Origin: Sacculina carcini
Taxonomy: Eukaryota > Arthropoda > Thecostraca > Sacculinidae
NCBI GenBank assembly: GCA_916048095.2
Contig: OU696583.1
Coordinates: forward strand, 541,501 to 605,500
Reading direction: 5' to 3'
DNA length: 64,000 nt
Shown: piece after piece, positions 42,022-52,680 of the stretch
Position numbering within the stretch: the stretch's first letter is position 1
Layout of the letters: the number at the start of each line of letters is the position of its first letter
The notes under the pieces: model-generated
What the model saw: the letters and a program-made list of their open reading frames with translations, nothing else
The model's database searches: none
What the model was told of the DNA's origin: nothing
Position numbers and translations under genes: made by a program

Positions 42022-43246
42022 TAGGGCTGTCAAAAGTTAATAAAGTTGCTTTTTCACCTAAAGGTCACTTTTTCATAAGCTACCTAAAACTGCATGAAAA
42101 AGTTGTGTACGATAATTATTAAAAAAGTTATTAGGTTACCAAAAGTTACTTTTTCATCGTTAGGTTACTTTTTTTGCTTTTAAGGTTACTTTTTTATCGT
42201 CAGGTTACCTTTTGTTATTTTTCTTGTTATTAGGTAAGTTTACCACAAAGTTTGGTGACTTTTTGCAGATAAGAGGCACAAAAACGGTATATATGAGGAT
42301 AAAATAGTAAAAGAGATGGAATATTAGGTCTGAAGATCAAGAAATGTCAATATTTCTGCTGTTAGGATTTAGCAATTGATATTCATCTTAATATCCGTGC
42401 TACTCAATATTTATACGTTTTTGGGTACGCAGGATAGTGTAATTCCATTTTAGGAAATGTCCACGAAACGGAGGGTGTCGTGAGATGTTTGGAGCGTGGT
42501 ATAGTACGATGTGTGAGCTCTCTATACCAGATACTGCACTGTAGCACTTGACAGTACGTATTTACTTTAACAGGAATTTGCACGTGATTTTCAGGGCGTG
42601 AGATAGCGCCATTATCCCACGTTTGACATATGGGAGGACGGGGGGCATTCACACATGCAGTGTTTACGCTACTGTAGTACGTGCTATTTGATAAAAAGTT
42701 ACATTGAAAAAATACAAAGAACATTATTGCGACCATTACTGAAAATATTTACATTTGCAATTAGTGTATTTCGCATTTGTATGAACTTTCCACTTAAAAT
42801 TATATTTTGATGGTTATGCTCCTTTTTTCGATGTTAGCTAAATTATGTTAAGTCACTTTTGGTTGTTTGTTGTAAAAATGTTACCAGATCGGAGAGGGTG
42901 GGAAAGTAGTACCAACTCGGAAAGATGATAAAAAAGAAGGACTGGTGTATTTTCTTCCTTCAGAACTGCAAACAGAAATTGACCTTTTTTGAAGGAGGTT
43001 ATTTTTAGGTTACCTTTTTATTGGTTATTAGGTTACTTTATATGTTCACAAACAAACAACACACAGACCGTGTATTTCATATAGCGCACCAATCAGAAAA
43101 GGCGTGATAAACATGTGATAAAACGATACAAAAGTGATAATAACCTTTAAACTCAGGTTATTTTTAGGTTACTTTTTTAGGTTACTTTTTCTCGAAAATA
43201 AAGTTACTTTCTTCTGATTTTTAGGTTACTTTTTTGACAGCCCTAG
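42022..43246. mobile_element. Non-autonomous hAT-type DNA transposon
   Basis: 14-bp terminal inverted repeats TAGGGCTGTCAAAA / TTTTGACAGCCCTA with a perfect 8-bp target duplication gtgattac (42014-42021 and 43247-43254), the hAT hallmark. The 1225-bp body has no transposase frame. Both subterminal regions carry many copies of aggttactttt, which look like transposase-binding repeats. Ends and duplication are intact, so the insertion is fairly young. Confidence 0.92.
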
Positions 43247-43584
43247 TGATTACCAATGCTGGATAAGCACAACTCTGTAAACAGTTTTCCAACAAACCAT
43301 GCGCGCGTGTGTGTGAGTGTGTGTGTGTGTGTGTGGGTGAATGTGTTGGCCTGATTGTTGGCTGGGGTATAAAAGTGGTGGTCGCGTCGGGGTTTGTGTC
43401 ATTTTGATGTGCATCTCTGATCGGCTAACAGCTCGGTGAGAGAAAATCTGCGTCTTTTATTTCATTTATCCTCAGTTTGGTTTGCTTATTTATCGAATTT
43501 AATTGTCAAAAGTTTTTGCATTTGGCTGCCGCCTGTGAGAGTTTCGTGTTTGAAATACGCAGTCTATTCAATGAGTTTAATTAA

Positions 43585-43890
43585 GGTTTGTGTCGAGGCT
43601 CGACGGGATGACAGCCATCATGCATTAGCGTTCAAGTCAATGACTCAGTTGGTTAATTACGTGGAACCCTCAACTATTTTATGCCTAGTCAATTGCAACA
43701 CATACCTCAATGTGTATTGCAAGTTTTATAAGTATATTGCATATTATTGCATACACACGTTTCGTATATTCACAGGTTTTCGTATATTGTTGCTTTTTTA
43801 CTGATTTTCATGACAATATTCCCAATGAGCTGAACTCAGCAGAAATATCGGGGGATACAATAGCATACGCATCGTTCAGTCAATTAGTCG
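43585..43890. repeat. Dispersed repeat R, copy 2 (target of the BEL/Pao insertion)
   Basis: Resembles 52355-52680 and, in part, 5280-5460: shared strings include atgcctagtcaatt, aacacatacct, attgcatacacac and aatgaactgaactcag. Family not recognised. Confidence 0.6.
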
Positions 43891-43895
43891 GGGTA

Positions 43896-44255
43896 TGTAA
43901 CGCCTGGCCAAACTTCGTCTTATTTTGTCTCGTCGTTTTTGTCTGGCAACGCAGCGCCTATATTTGGCAGCCTGTGCACGTGCCTTACTGCGTATTATGT
44001 GTATTGCCCCTGGAGTAGAGGTTTTGTGTCTGAGATTTTGTGCCTGAGAGTTGTACTTGTTTGCGCCACATTAAACCCAAGAGAGGCCAGAAAGTTTGAA
44101 CTGTAACGTACACGACGTTATTCAGACGAATCGGAAGCCATTAGTTTGATACCGCTATATTTTTCCGTGCACTCCGGTGTGGTGTAATGAATCGTAGCGT
44201 AGCGGTATCAAACTAATGGCTTCCGATTCGTCTGAATAACGTCGTGTACGTTACA
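43896..44255 (+). repeat. Left LTR of BEL/Pao element, with terminal hairpin
   Basis: Its 3' end is an inverted repeat: arms 44091-44157 and 44200-44266 (67 bp each, the last 11 bp lying beyond the LTR) around a 42-bp spacer 44158-44199. Confidence 0.92.
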
Positions 44256-44473
44256 GTTCAAACTTTGGCTGCTGTCGACTCGTCTTCGTACACTTTCTGG
44301 ACAGCTTCATCGGGAAGACATGAGTTGAATTTTTCGTTTTTTCATTTGAATTTGATTGAATTATGTTATGTATTTTGATTGTTATATTTTCTATCGGTGT
44401 GCCCAAGGCTAGCTTAGTCATATAACCACGCGCTACATCGTTTTTTGTGAATTGTTCCACTTTACGCTTAAGT

Positions 44474-47400
44474 ATGGCTGAACCAGATGAATCCAAGGGG
44501 TCAGATGAGGATCATTTGATTGAGATTAGGTCCCAAGTATGTGGGTCGGAATGTCCAAGTGTAGCCTCGAGTAATGCGCGTTTGGAGAGACTTGCGAAGA
44601 TCGCCAGAATAAGAACCGAAAGAGAATATAAACGTAGAGAGTATGAGAAATTGATTGAGATTCAGCGACAGAATATGGAACTAGAGGACTTGCGCTGTGA
44701 GAAAGAGATGCAGGCTACTATGGCTGAATTACAGGTGTTAGAGTCTGTCGAGGAGCCCAAGCCGGATATACCAATGAATATACCGCTAGGATCTCCGCAG
44801 TGTGATGGTTCCAGTAAAGTGTTAAAGCCGGAAATTGTTGGTGACATTCCCTTGAGATCCGGTGAGATACTGAAGCAAAGTTCTCCCTCTCCAAACAATG
44901 GTTCACGTGGGGATGCTGTAGCGAGCTCTCTTCACCGACTTGCTGATTTGCTTTCAGAACGACACAGTAGAGTGTCTCTTCCTCCTCCGGAGCCAGATGT
45001 ATTCCATGGAGACAGGCTTCAATTTCCGCTATGGTTGCGGTCATTTGAGTCTTGTGTTGAGTCACAGGTGAGTGGTGCTGATTGCCTGTATTATCTGCAG
45101 AAATATACAGAAGGAGAAGCAAAGGAAATTATCAGAGGGTTTTTAACCGTGAGGACTGGTGAGTCGTTCAGACGAGCGAAGGCACTCCTCGTAGAGAGAT
45201 ATGGTGATGAAGCGACCACATTTGATGCATTCAGGGAGAAACTGTACAAGTGGCCTGTTATTGATGAGCATGATGGTAGAGCTATAGCGAGGTTCTCTGA
45301 TTTTTTGCAGTATTGTCTCAGCTTGTCGGAAGCAGTTCCCGCGCTTGGCTATCTTGATGATCCGAGAGAAAGCCAGCGGCTGCTGAGAAAGCTGCCAGAC
45401 TCTATCGTGCAGAAGTGGGCATTAGAAGTGGACAGTTGGAGAGCCGGAAAACGGTCTTCAGTGTTTATGTATCCACCGTTTCAAGTTTTTTGTGAATTCA
45501 TTCAGAAAGAGGCACGCCTGGCATGTGACCCAATAACGTCGTTGCAAGCTGTAAAGAGGACACCGCAGGAACGGTCGGAAAGAAATAGACGAGGTCATGT
45601 GAGTCTGTTTACTCAAGCTGATGGTGAACATGAGTTATCGTTCAAATCAAGCGATTTATGTTGTGTCTGTTGCGGAAGTCATGAGACTATATCTTGTCCT
45701 GGTCTTCTGAAAATGAATGTTAAGGAACGGCAGCGTATTGTGATGGAAAAGAGACTGTGTTTTATATGTCTAAAAGGAGGACACGTTTTCAGTAAGTGCC
45801 CATCACAGTATAAATGCAGTGTGTGCAGTGGTCCGCATGCCCATATATTACATCAGGACAGCAGTGAGTTTAAGTGTCCTTGTTGTGACCAGCGACATTA
45901 CATTTTGCGTTGTCCACGCTTCAAGTCGCTGTCTATCAAGGAACGTTGGAATCTCGTGAAGTCGGAGGGTCTATGTGCCATCTGCTTTAAACGTGATCAT
46001 ATAGGCAGTAATTGCACGAGGAAATATTCTTGTACCGTTGACGGCTGTGGAAAGGCACATAGCAGTTTTCTACATTTACCTATGAATCGTGAAACTAATG
46101 TCAAATCCAGAACCAGTCATTTCACATGTAGTCAGGGTCAAAAACTGGCGCTGCTCATTGTCCCTGTGAGGGTCAGATGTCCCGGATCTGACAATCATGT
46201 TGATACTTATGCACTCCTTGACTCAGGTTCAAATTCATCTTACTGTACCGAAACCCTTTTCCAAGACGTTTGTGCCGAAGGAAAATCTCGTGCAATTGAG
46301 TTGACGACTATAACCCAGAGGAAGATGATAATTGAGTCGAAATCGACAAAGCTGGTTCTATCAGACGTGAAGGATACAAACTGTTCTCTCATTTCAGAGG
46401 TCACGGTGAGGCCGTCGTTGAATATTGATCTCTCAGGTTTAGCCTGCGATATCGAGGTTAACAAGTGGCGACATTTGAGTGATATTAGTATTCCGAAACT
46501 GGACGTTGGACAAGTACACCTTTTGATTGGTCAAGATTGTTCCGATCTGTTTATACCTACAGAAATTCGAAGAGGGAGGCCAGGTGAGCCGTATGCAATG
46601 AAGACTCCTCTCGGATGGGCCATCCATGGTCCTGTAGATGCTGGAATTACTATGAGATCATCGTATTTTGTTCATGGTGGGCATGTTTCGAACAACTTGG
46701 CTCGTATGTGGGATCTGGAAGATGCGCACTGCGAAACGACCGGAATGTCCCAGGACGACATGAAGGTGATGGAGTTGTGGAGCAAAAATATAGCATTGGA
46801 TGGTGTCCACTACACTTTGAATATTCCATTCAAGGCCGGCAACCTTTGTTTGCCAGATAATCGTACACTGGCAGTGACCCGCTTGCAGTCGCTAAAGAAG
46901 CGTCTGATCAAGGACCACACATTCAAAGATTGTTATTCCAAGGAAATACAGAAGCTAACTGAAAAGGGTTATGCCGAAGAAGTGCCAATTAGTGATTTGA
47001 ATCGATCAGACGGCAAGGTTTGGTACTTGCCTCATCATTCGGTGGTAAATCCTAGAAAACCGGGTAAGATGCGTGTCGTTTTTGATTGTGCGGCCAAGTA
47101 CAAGGGGGTGTCTCTGAATGACTGTGTACATCAGGGTCCTGAGTTGTCTAACAAGTTGATTGGTGTCTTATTGCGATTCCGACAAGGTCCGATCGCGTTC
47201 GTAGCTGATATTGAAGCAATGTTCCATCAAGTTAAAGTCAATTTGAAAGACCGAGATGTGTTGAGGTTTTTGTGGTTCGAAGGCGACGATACCAATGGAG
47301 AGTTGAAAGAATACCGGATGACGTCACACCTATTCGGAGGGAATTGGAGCCCTAGCTGTGCGGCCTACGCACTTCAAGAAGTAGCTCGCGAGTTTGTTAG

Positions 47401-49975
47401 TGAATATCCCCCCAGTGTACTAAGCACTATTTTGAGAAATTTCTATGTCGATGATTGCTTAAAGACAGAGAAGTCTGCATATGCGGCTGTTGAGGTGGCC
47501 AAGCAGCTCATGGAAATACTGTCGTTTCGAGGATTCAAGCTCACAAAGTTTGTCTCTAATTCTGCTGAATTTATGAAAGGTATACCAGAAGAGAGACGGG
47601 GAAGTTGTTATCAATCGCTTAATGTGAGTTTAGAGAAACTCTCGGTACAACGAGCCCTCGGTATGCTATGGGATGTCGAACTGGACGTTTTCAAATTTGA
47701 CGTTCAAATTCAAGAGAAGCCGTACACCAAAAGAGGACTACTTAGCACTTTGAGTACTGTATACGACCCTCTCGGATTTGTCAGTCCCTTTGTGCTGCCA
47801 GCAAGAAGGATGTTTCAGGAACTGTGTCGTCTGGATGTAGGTTGGGATAGCCAATTACCAGAGGACATAATGGAGCAATGGTTGAAGTGGACGAATGATT
47901 TTACTGTTGTTGCCTCCTACAGAGTGCCCAGGTGTGTTAATGCAAGTGATGAGCCTGCAGTAACTTACCAGCTTCACCACTTTTGTGACGCGTCAGAATA
48001 CGGTTACGGTGCCGTTTCGTATATACGTACCGAACATGATGCACACGTTTGTTCTGTCAGGCTGGTTTTGGCCAAGGCCAGGCTGGCACCAATAAAGGGT
48101 GCAACTATCCCGCGCCTAGAACTGGCTGGTGCAGTCGAGGCAGTCCGATTGGACAATTGTTTAAGATCAGAACTCGATGTTCCTCTTCGTGAATCTGTTT
48201 TCTGGACGGATAGCACCATTGTACTGTGGTATTTACAGAACAGCGAGAAACGTTTTCAGACATATGTGGCAAATCGAGTAGCCAAGATCTCGGAGAACAC
48301 GGTGCAAACTCAATGGAATTACGTCCCCAGTTGCGAGAATCCAGCAGATGATGCCTCTAGAGGACTCACAGCGACAGAGCTTTTAAATAACAGCAGGTGG
48401 TTAAATGGACCGTCATTTCTGCATTCAACGAGTGATAAGTGGCCGAGACAACCTGCACTGAAATGCGCAGAGCTGTCATGCATTGTGGAAACAAGAAGAG
48501 ATCCTGTTGTGTATGCAATCAAGACAGAAGAAGATCATACTGGCAAGTTATTAACCCATTTTTCTTCTTGGCACCGAATGAAAAGAGCTATAGCCTGGAT
48601 GCTAAGATTTCGAGCCTTTCTGCGTAAGAAACCTTTTAGTCATGGCTTTTTGTCAGTAGATGAACTAAAAAACTCCGAGAAATGGATTGTTATTTATGCC
48701 CAGAAGTCTTTGAATTCGGATGAAACAAGTATATTGGAGCGATTAGATCCGATGTTGTCAAATCGTGGAGTACTTGTTGTAGGAGGCAGGACTCAGGCCG
48801 CGAAGATCGAAGATCATGCGAAGCATCAGATAATCTTGCCTGGAGATCACCATGTGTCAAAATGCATACTATATGAAATACATAATCTATTTGGACATTG
48901 TGGCTCAGAGAGAACGCTTACAGAGAGCAGAAAACGATTCTGGATATTGAGAGGTCGTAGACTTGCAAAAAAGATAGTTTTTGAATGTGTCACTTGTAGA
49001 AGATTGAGGGGCAGTTTCAGGTATCAGAAGATGGCTAATCTTCCTGAATGTCGACTAACACCTTACGAAGCACCGTTTACGAGAGTTGGAATCGACTATT
49101 TTGGTCCCTTTGTGGTAAAAAGGGGGAGATCTGAAGTCAAACGATACGGATGTATATTTACTTGTATGGCTATCAGAGCAGTACATATAGAGGTTGCTCA
49201 TTCGCTAGATACTGATAGCTTCATCAACGCAGTAGAACGATTCACTGCAAGAAGAGGTGAACCCGTTGAGATTTGGTCCGATAATGGTACTAACTTTGTG
49301 GGTGGGCAACGGGAACTATCTCGAGCTGTGAAGTTATGGAACTTGGAAAAAATCCAGGATCACCTGTCGAAGAAAGAGATAACGTGGCATTTTAACCCAC
49401 CGGAAGCATCACATCATGGAGGCGTATGGGAGAGGCAGATTCGTACTGTACGGGCTGTACTAGATGGTATCGTTAAACAACAAAGGATGGACGATGAGAC
49501 TTTACTAACCGTGATGACGATGGCTGAAGGGATCGTGAATAGTAGACCTCTAACCAAGACTTCTGACGATCCTACGGACGACAGGCCGTTAACACCAAAT
49601 GACATATTGATTCAGCGGTCGGGACCAATTTTTCCTAAACTGAGTTTTGATCCAAAGAATGCATTTAGGCGTCGTTGGAAGCAATCACAATATCTTGCTG
49701 ACTTATTCTGGAGGCGATGGATTCGAGAGTACCTGCCGTGCTTGCAGGAACGGCAGAAGTGGAAAACCAAACAGCCGAATATGAAGACGGGTGATTTAGT
49801 ATTGTTACGACAAGAGGTGACTCCCAGAAATAGATGGCCTTTGGGGGTAGTCACAGAGGTTCATAAGGGTGGCGATCAGTTAGTTCGTTCTGTATCAATA
49901 AGAACGGGTACCGGAATTTATGTACGACCCATTACAAAGATATGTGTACTGGAAGCAAACGAGGCTGATTCTTGA
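44474..49975 (+). CDS. BEL/Pao gag-pol polyprotein
   Basis: About 1833 codons from MAEPDESKG. A coiled-coil-rich gag half with the conserved BEL/Pao region (PEPDVFHGDRLQFPLWLRSF), then Cys-rich knuckles (CFICLKGGHVFSKC, CAICFKRDHIGSNC), protease (LLDSGSNSSYC), reverse transcriptase (VFDCAAKYKGVSLND, FYVDDCL), RNase H (FCDASEYGYGAVSY), integrase (HH-CC region, GIDYFGPF, WSDNGTNF, core Glu in GGVWERQIR). Domain order and motifs fit BEL/Pao. No envelope frame follows. Confidence 0.92.
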   Translation: MAEPDESKGSDEDHLIEIRSQVCGSECPSVASSNARLERLAKIARIRTEREYKRREYEKLIEIQRQNMELEDLRCEKEMQATMAELQVLESVEEPKPDIPMNIPLGSPQCDGSSKVLKPEIVGDIPLRSGEILKQSSPSPNNGSRGDAVASSLHRLADLLSERHSRVSLPPPEPDVFHGDRLQFPLWLRSFESCVESQVSGADCLYYLQKYTEGEAKEIIRGFLTVRTGESFRRAKALLVERYGDEATTFDAFREKLYKWPVIDEHDGRAIARFSDFLQYCLSLSEAVPALGYLDDPRESQRLLRKLPDSIVQKWALEVDSWRAGKRSSVFMYPPFQVFCEFIQKEARLACDPITSLQAVKRTPQERSERNRRGHVSLFTQADGEHELSFKSSDLCCVCCGSHETISCPGLLKMNVKERQRIVMEKRLCFICLKGGHVFSKCPSQYKCSVCSGPHAHILHQDSSEFKCPCCDQRHYILRCPRFKSLSIKERWNLVKSEGLCAICFKRDHIGSNCTRKYSCTVDGCGKAHSSFLHLPMNRETNVKSRTSHFTCSQGQKLALLIVPVRVRCPGSDNHVDTYALLDSGSNSSYCTETLFQDVCAEGKSRAIELTTITQRKMIIESKSTKLVLSDVKDTNCSLISEVTVRPSLNIDLSGLACDIEVNKWRHLSDISIPKLDVGQVHLLIGQDCSDLFIPTEIRRGRPGEPYAMKTPLGWAIHGPVDAGITMRSSYFVHGGHVSNNLARMWDLEDAHCETTGMSQDDMKVMELWSKNIALDGVHYTLNIPFKAGNLCLPDNRTLAVTRLQSLKKRLIKDHTFKDCYSKEIQKLTEKGYAEEVPISDLNRSDGKVWYLPHHSVVNPRKPGKMRVVFDCAAKYKGVSLNDCVHQGPELSNKLIGVLLRFRQGPIAFVADIEAMFHQVKVNLKDRDVLRFLWFEGDDTNGELKEYRMTSHLFGGNWSPSCAAYALQEVAREFVSEYPPSVLSTILRNFYVDDCLKTEKSAYAAVEVAKQLMEILSFRGFKLTKFVSNSAEFMKGIPEERRGSCYQSLNVSLEKLSVQRALGMLWDVELDVFKFDVQIQEKPYTKRGLLSTLSTVYDPLGFVSPFVLPARRMFQELCRLDVGWDSQLPEDIMEQWLKWTNDFTVVASYRVPRCVNASDEPAVTYQLHHFCDASEYGYGAVSYIRTEHDAHVCSVRLVLAKARLAPIKGATIPRLELAGAVEAVRLDNCLRSELDVPLRESVFWTDSTIVLWYLQNSEKRFQTYVANRVAKISENTVQTQWNYVPSCENPADDASRGLTATELLNNSRWLNGPSFLHSTSDKWPRQPALKCAELSCIVETRRDPVVYAIKTEEDHTGKLLTHFSSWHRMKRAIAWMLRFRAFLRKKPFSHGFLSVDELKNSEKWIVIYAQKSLNSDETSILERLDPMLSNRGVLVVGGRTQAAKIEDHAKHQIILPGDHHVSKCILYEIHNLFGHCGSERTLTESRKRFWILRGRRLAKKIVFECVTCRRLRGSFRYQKMANLPECRLTPYEAPFTRVGIDYFGPFVVKRGRSEVKRYGCIFTCMAIRAVHIEVAHSLDTDSFINAVERFTARRGEPVEIWSDNGTNFVGGQRELSRAVKLWNLEKIQDHLSKKEITWHFNPPEASHHGGVWERQIRTVRAVLDGIVKQQRMDDETLLTVMTMAEGIVNSRPLTKTSDDPTDDRPLTPNDILIQRSGPIFPKLSFDPKNAFRRRWKQSQYLADLFWRRWIREYLPCLQERQKWKTKQPNMKTGDLVLLRQEVTPRNRWPLGVVTEVHKGGDQLVRSVSIRTGTGIYVRPITKICVLEANEADS

Positions 49976-50324
49976 TTGTCATTGTTTTTTTTTACATGTT
50001 TGTGAAGCTACTGTTGTATTCAGTTGCTTGTTGGCGTTTAGTTGTTTAAACGTGTGTTGCGCTGTTGATATCTTATCACAATCGCGATCAGTGACCACGC
50101 CCGAGTGGACTCCGATCTTTTGTATTGCGTTGCTTATTTACATGGTATTAAACTTACGGTGGACACTGGTAGTGTTTTTTGTGATGTATTGTCAGTTCAC
50201 CCGTGTTGTATTGAGTCAGAGACGACACTGATGGAGGTTTCGGTTCTCATTATTTCTCATTTATATGTTGGGTTTAGCGTTGTCCTGGCGTTGTGTTTGA
50301 GTGCAAGTGTTGCACTGGGGCCGG

Positions 50325-50684
50325 TGTAACGCCTGGCCAAACTTCGTCTTATTTTGTCTCGTCGTTTTTGTCTGGCAACGCAGCGCCTATATTTGGCAGC
50401 CTGTGCACGTGCCTTACTGCGTATTATGTGTATTGCCCCTGGAGTAGAGGTTTTGTGTCTGAGATTTTGTGCCTGAGAGTTGTACTTGTTTGCGCCACAT
50501 TAAACCCAAGAGAGGCCAGAAAGTTTGAACTGTAACGTACACGACGTTATTCAGACGAATCGGAAGCCATTAGTTTGATACCGCTACGCTACGATTCATT
50601 ACACCACACCGGAGTGCACGGAAAAATATAGCGGTATCAAACTAATGGCTTCCGATTCGTCTGAATAACGTCGTGTACGTTACA
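50325..50684 (+). repeat. Right LTR of BEL/Pao element, with terminal hairpin
   Basis: Same as the left LTR except that the 42-bp spacer (50587-50628) is the exact reverse complement of the left spacer. Confidence 0.92.
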
Positions 50685-50949
50685 GGGTATATATAACCCC
50701 CAGGATCTTCGCCCTTGACTTGAGTCAATGTTCGGCTGGCGTCTGTGTGGTTTGGCTCTGATTTGCCTGCGCAATATACGCGCCACTTTTGTGAGTGTTC
50801 GTGCAGTTGACAAGTTTCTTTTGGCAGCAATTAGGTGGGCGAGTGATGGCTGAAAGAAACTGGCGATAAGTCATTTTTATTAGCAGATTGATTGCATTCA
50901 TGTTGATCTGAATGCAGTTCTCTGAATTATTCGCCGCGCGCTGGGGTGT

Positions 50950-51105
50950 TTTACAATTAGAGGGTTGTCATGTGTGTGTTTGTGTGTGTGTGTGTTTGAG
51001 TGCGTGTGTGTGTGTGTGTGTTAGAGTGCGTGTGTGTGTGTGTGTTTGAGTGCGTGTGTGTGTGTGTTTGAGTGTGTGTGTGTGTGTGTGTGTCAGTGTG
51101 TGTAG
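50950..51105 (+). repeat. (GT)n array with gagtgcgt interruptions
   Basis: About 150 bp of GT repeat with regular ttgagtgc spacers. Confidence 0.9.
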
Positions 51106-51109
51106 AATA

Positions 51110-51190
51110 CTTCAAACACGAAGGGTTCGGTGAACGCATGTATCGAACTTTTGGGTTCAATACCTCCAACAAGGTTGAGAACCACTGAGC
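51110..51190. mobile_element. hAT-type end fragment
   Basis: The string caaggttgagaaccactgag is a typical hAT terminus; preceded by gaacttttgggttcaatac. Confidence 0.4.
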
Positions 51191-51399
51191 TAAACAAACA
51201 AACATATATTGGCTATAGAGCCTGAAGAGCACGGGCGCGCATGACGTCAACGAAGAGACAACAAAGAGAAAACAAACAATGAGAAAACAAGAGGTGGACA
51301 ATGTGTGCAGATCGACCAAAATGCATATATAAACACCGAAACCAAATGCAGAATGTCACATATAAGCGTAAATACGCACATATTTAGACGAGAAATTTG

Positions 51400-51830
51400 G
51401 CTGTAATAAGGTGAAGGAATAGAAAATGGTTAGCTGAATGATATCAGACTTTGGCGAAGGGAGTGAGAGTGTGAGAAGCAGGATCAAATGAAATGTCAAA
51501 AAGGTGATTTTGAAGTCGGGAAGCAAACAGGCGGTAGGAAGAAGATGAAGTAATGTGAGAAGGAACATAATTATAAATACGTGGACCGAAGAAAATAAAA
51601 GATTTAGATGACCACGAAGATTCATTAATAGAACGAGCGCATGTGAGGGGAACAAATATACGAGAGGACACAGTTTCAGAACGAGTTTGCGACTAACTAG
51701 GTAGTACGGTTGATTAGGATCGTGTAGAAGTTTGAAGATTTGACGGCGAAAGCGAAAATGAATACGAGAAACAATTGCAAGCCAACGAATAGAAATCTGG
51801 GTGTGTTGTATTGTGTAACTATACGTCATA
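51400..51830 (-). mobile_element. CR1/L2-type LINE fragment (C-terminal RT part)
   Basis: The minus strand shows IRWLAIVSRIHFRFRRQIFK and, in another frame, SINESSWSSKSFIFFGPRIYN, the same C-terminal signature as the plus-strand fragment at 17330. Degraded and frameshifted. Confidence 0.65.
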
Positions 51831-51957
51831 TTGGTGTGCAGTTATCAATGCATTTTTGTATTTGGCGTATAGTTGAATTCCAAGTATAATGCCAGTCTGA
51901 AACGAGCCAGTGTTTTCCGGGATCTCATGAATAGTGGCGTTTTGTGGATAGTAGCGT

Positions 51958-52303
51958 TTGGACTCCGTGGTGCAGTTGTTAGCACACCCGCCTCACAAGC
52001 GGGAGGTCCGTGGTTCGAAACCCGGCGGAGCAGAATTTCATTGGGCGAATTCTACAATCCCACAGCCCCTGTCCACCCAGCAGAAAATGATGGTACCAGT
52101 TATCAGTCATGAGTTGTGCCATGCATTCTGGGGAGGTGGCCCTCTCTAATACGTCTTACGTCCTTGTGGCGCCATAACGTGGAGAGGGTCGGTTCTGCGG
52201 TGGCAGCGAGCTGCACGGGACACACCTGTGTGTGTGTTCATAAGCTTCGACTTCTTCCCGTGTAGCAGCTGTCACTTGAGGCCTTTAACCCTTTAACCTT
52301 TGG
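51958..52303 (+). mobile_element. tRNA-Val-type SINE (copy 9)
   Basis: Best preserved head: box A tggtgcagttgttagc, box B ggttcgaaaccc; tail ctttaaccctttaaccttt. Confidence 0.88.
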
Positions 52304-52354
52304 TTCAGCAGTGTGTCAGCCGAGTGCTCACACACATAATGGCGTCGATTTGTG

Positions 52355-52680
52355 TTGAGGCTCGGGTTCTATGATTGCTGTAATGCATTAGTGTTCAAAG
52401 TTGGCTCAGTTGGCCAATTATATGCAATCATCAATCATTTTATGCCTAGTCAATTTCAACACATACCTAAATGAAAAGTATATTGCATACGATTGCATAC
52501 ACACACACATTTGTCATGTATTACTTTATGCTATGCTTATTTTGATGGCAATATATCCAATGAACTGAACTCAGCGAACTTCTCGGGGGTATAATTGCAT
52601 ATTCATACCCCCAGACAATTTATCGGGGTTATATATACCCCCTTATACCCCCAGCATATACGCCCATGATTACACGTACT
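52355..52680. repeat. Dispersed repeat R, copy 3
   Basis: Shares blocks with 43585-43890: gaggctcg near its start, ttttatgcctagtcaattt, aacacatacct, aatgaactgaactcagc and the gggggtataattgcat block. It shows an uninterrupted version of the region where the BEL/Pao element sits in copy 2. Confidence 0.55.

Larger units (their letters stand above)
43896..50684 (+). mobile_element. BEL/Pao LTR retrotransposon, whole-looking
   Basis: LTRs of 360 bp each (43896-44255 and 50325-50684) begin TGTAACGCC and end GTTACA, flanked by a 5-bp duplication gggta (43891-43895 and 50685-50689). One uninterrupted gag-pol frame fills the inside. The LTRs read the same outside a 42-bp segment that is inverted between them. 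A candidate primer site beginning TGG lies about 10 bases after the left LTR. The element sits inside a copy of dispersed repeat R. Identical LTRs and an uninterrupted frame mean a very recent insertion. Confidence 0.93.

Noticed and set aside
44091-44266. The BEL/Pao LTR hairpin as a rho-independent terminator or independent gene
   Set aside because: Eukaryotic context and position at the LTR border; treated as part of the LTR.
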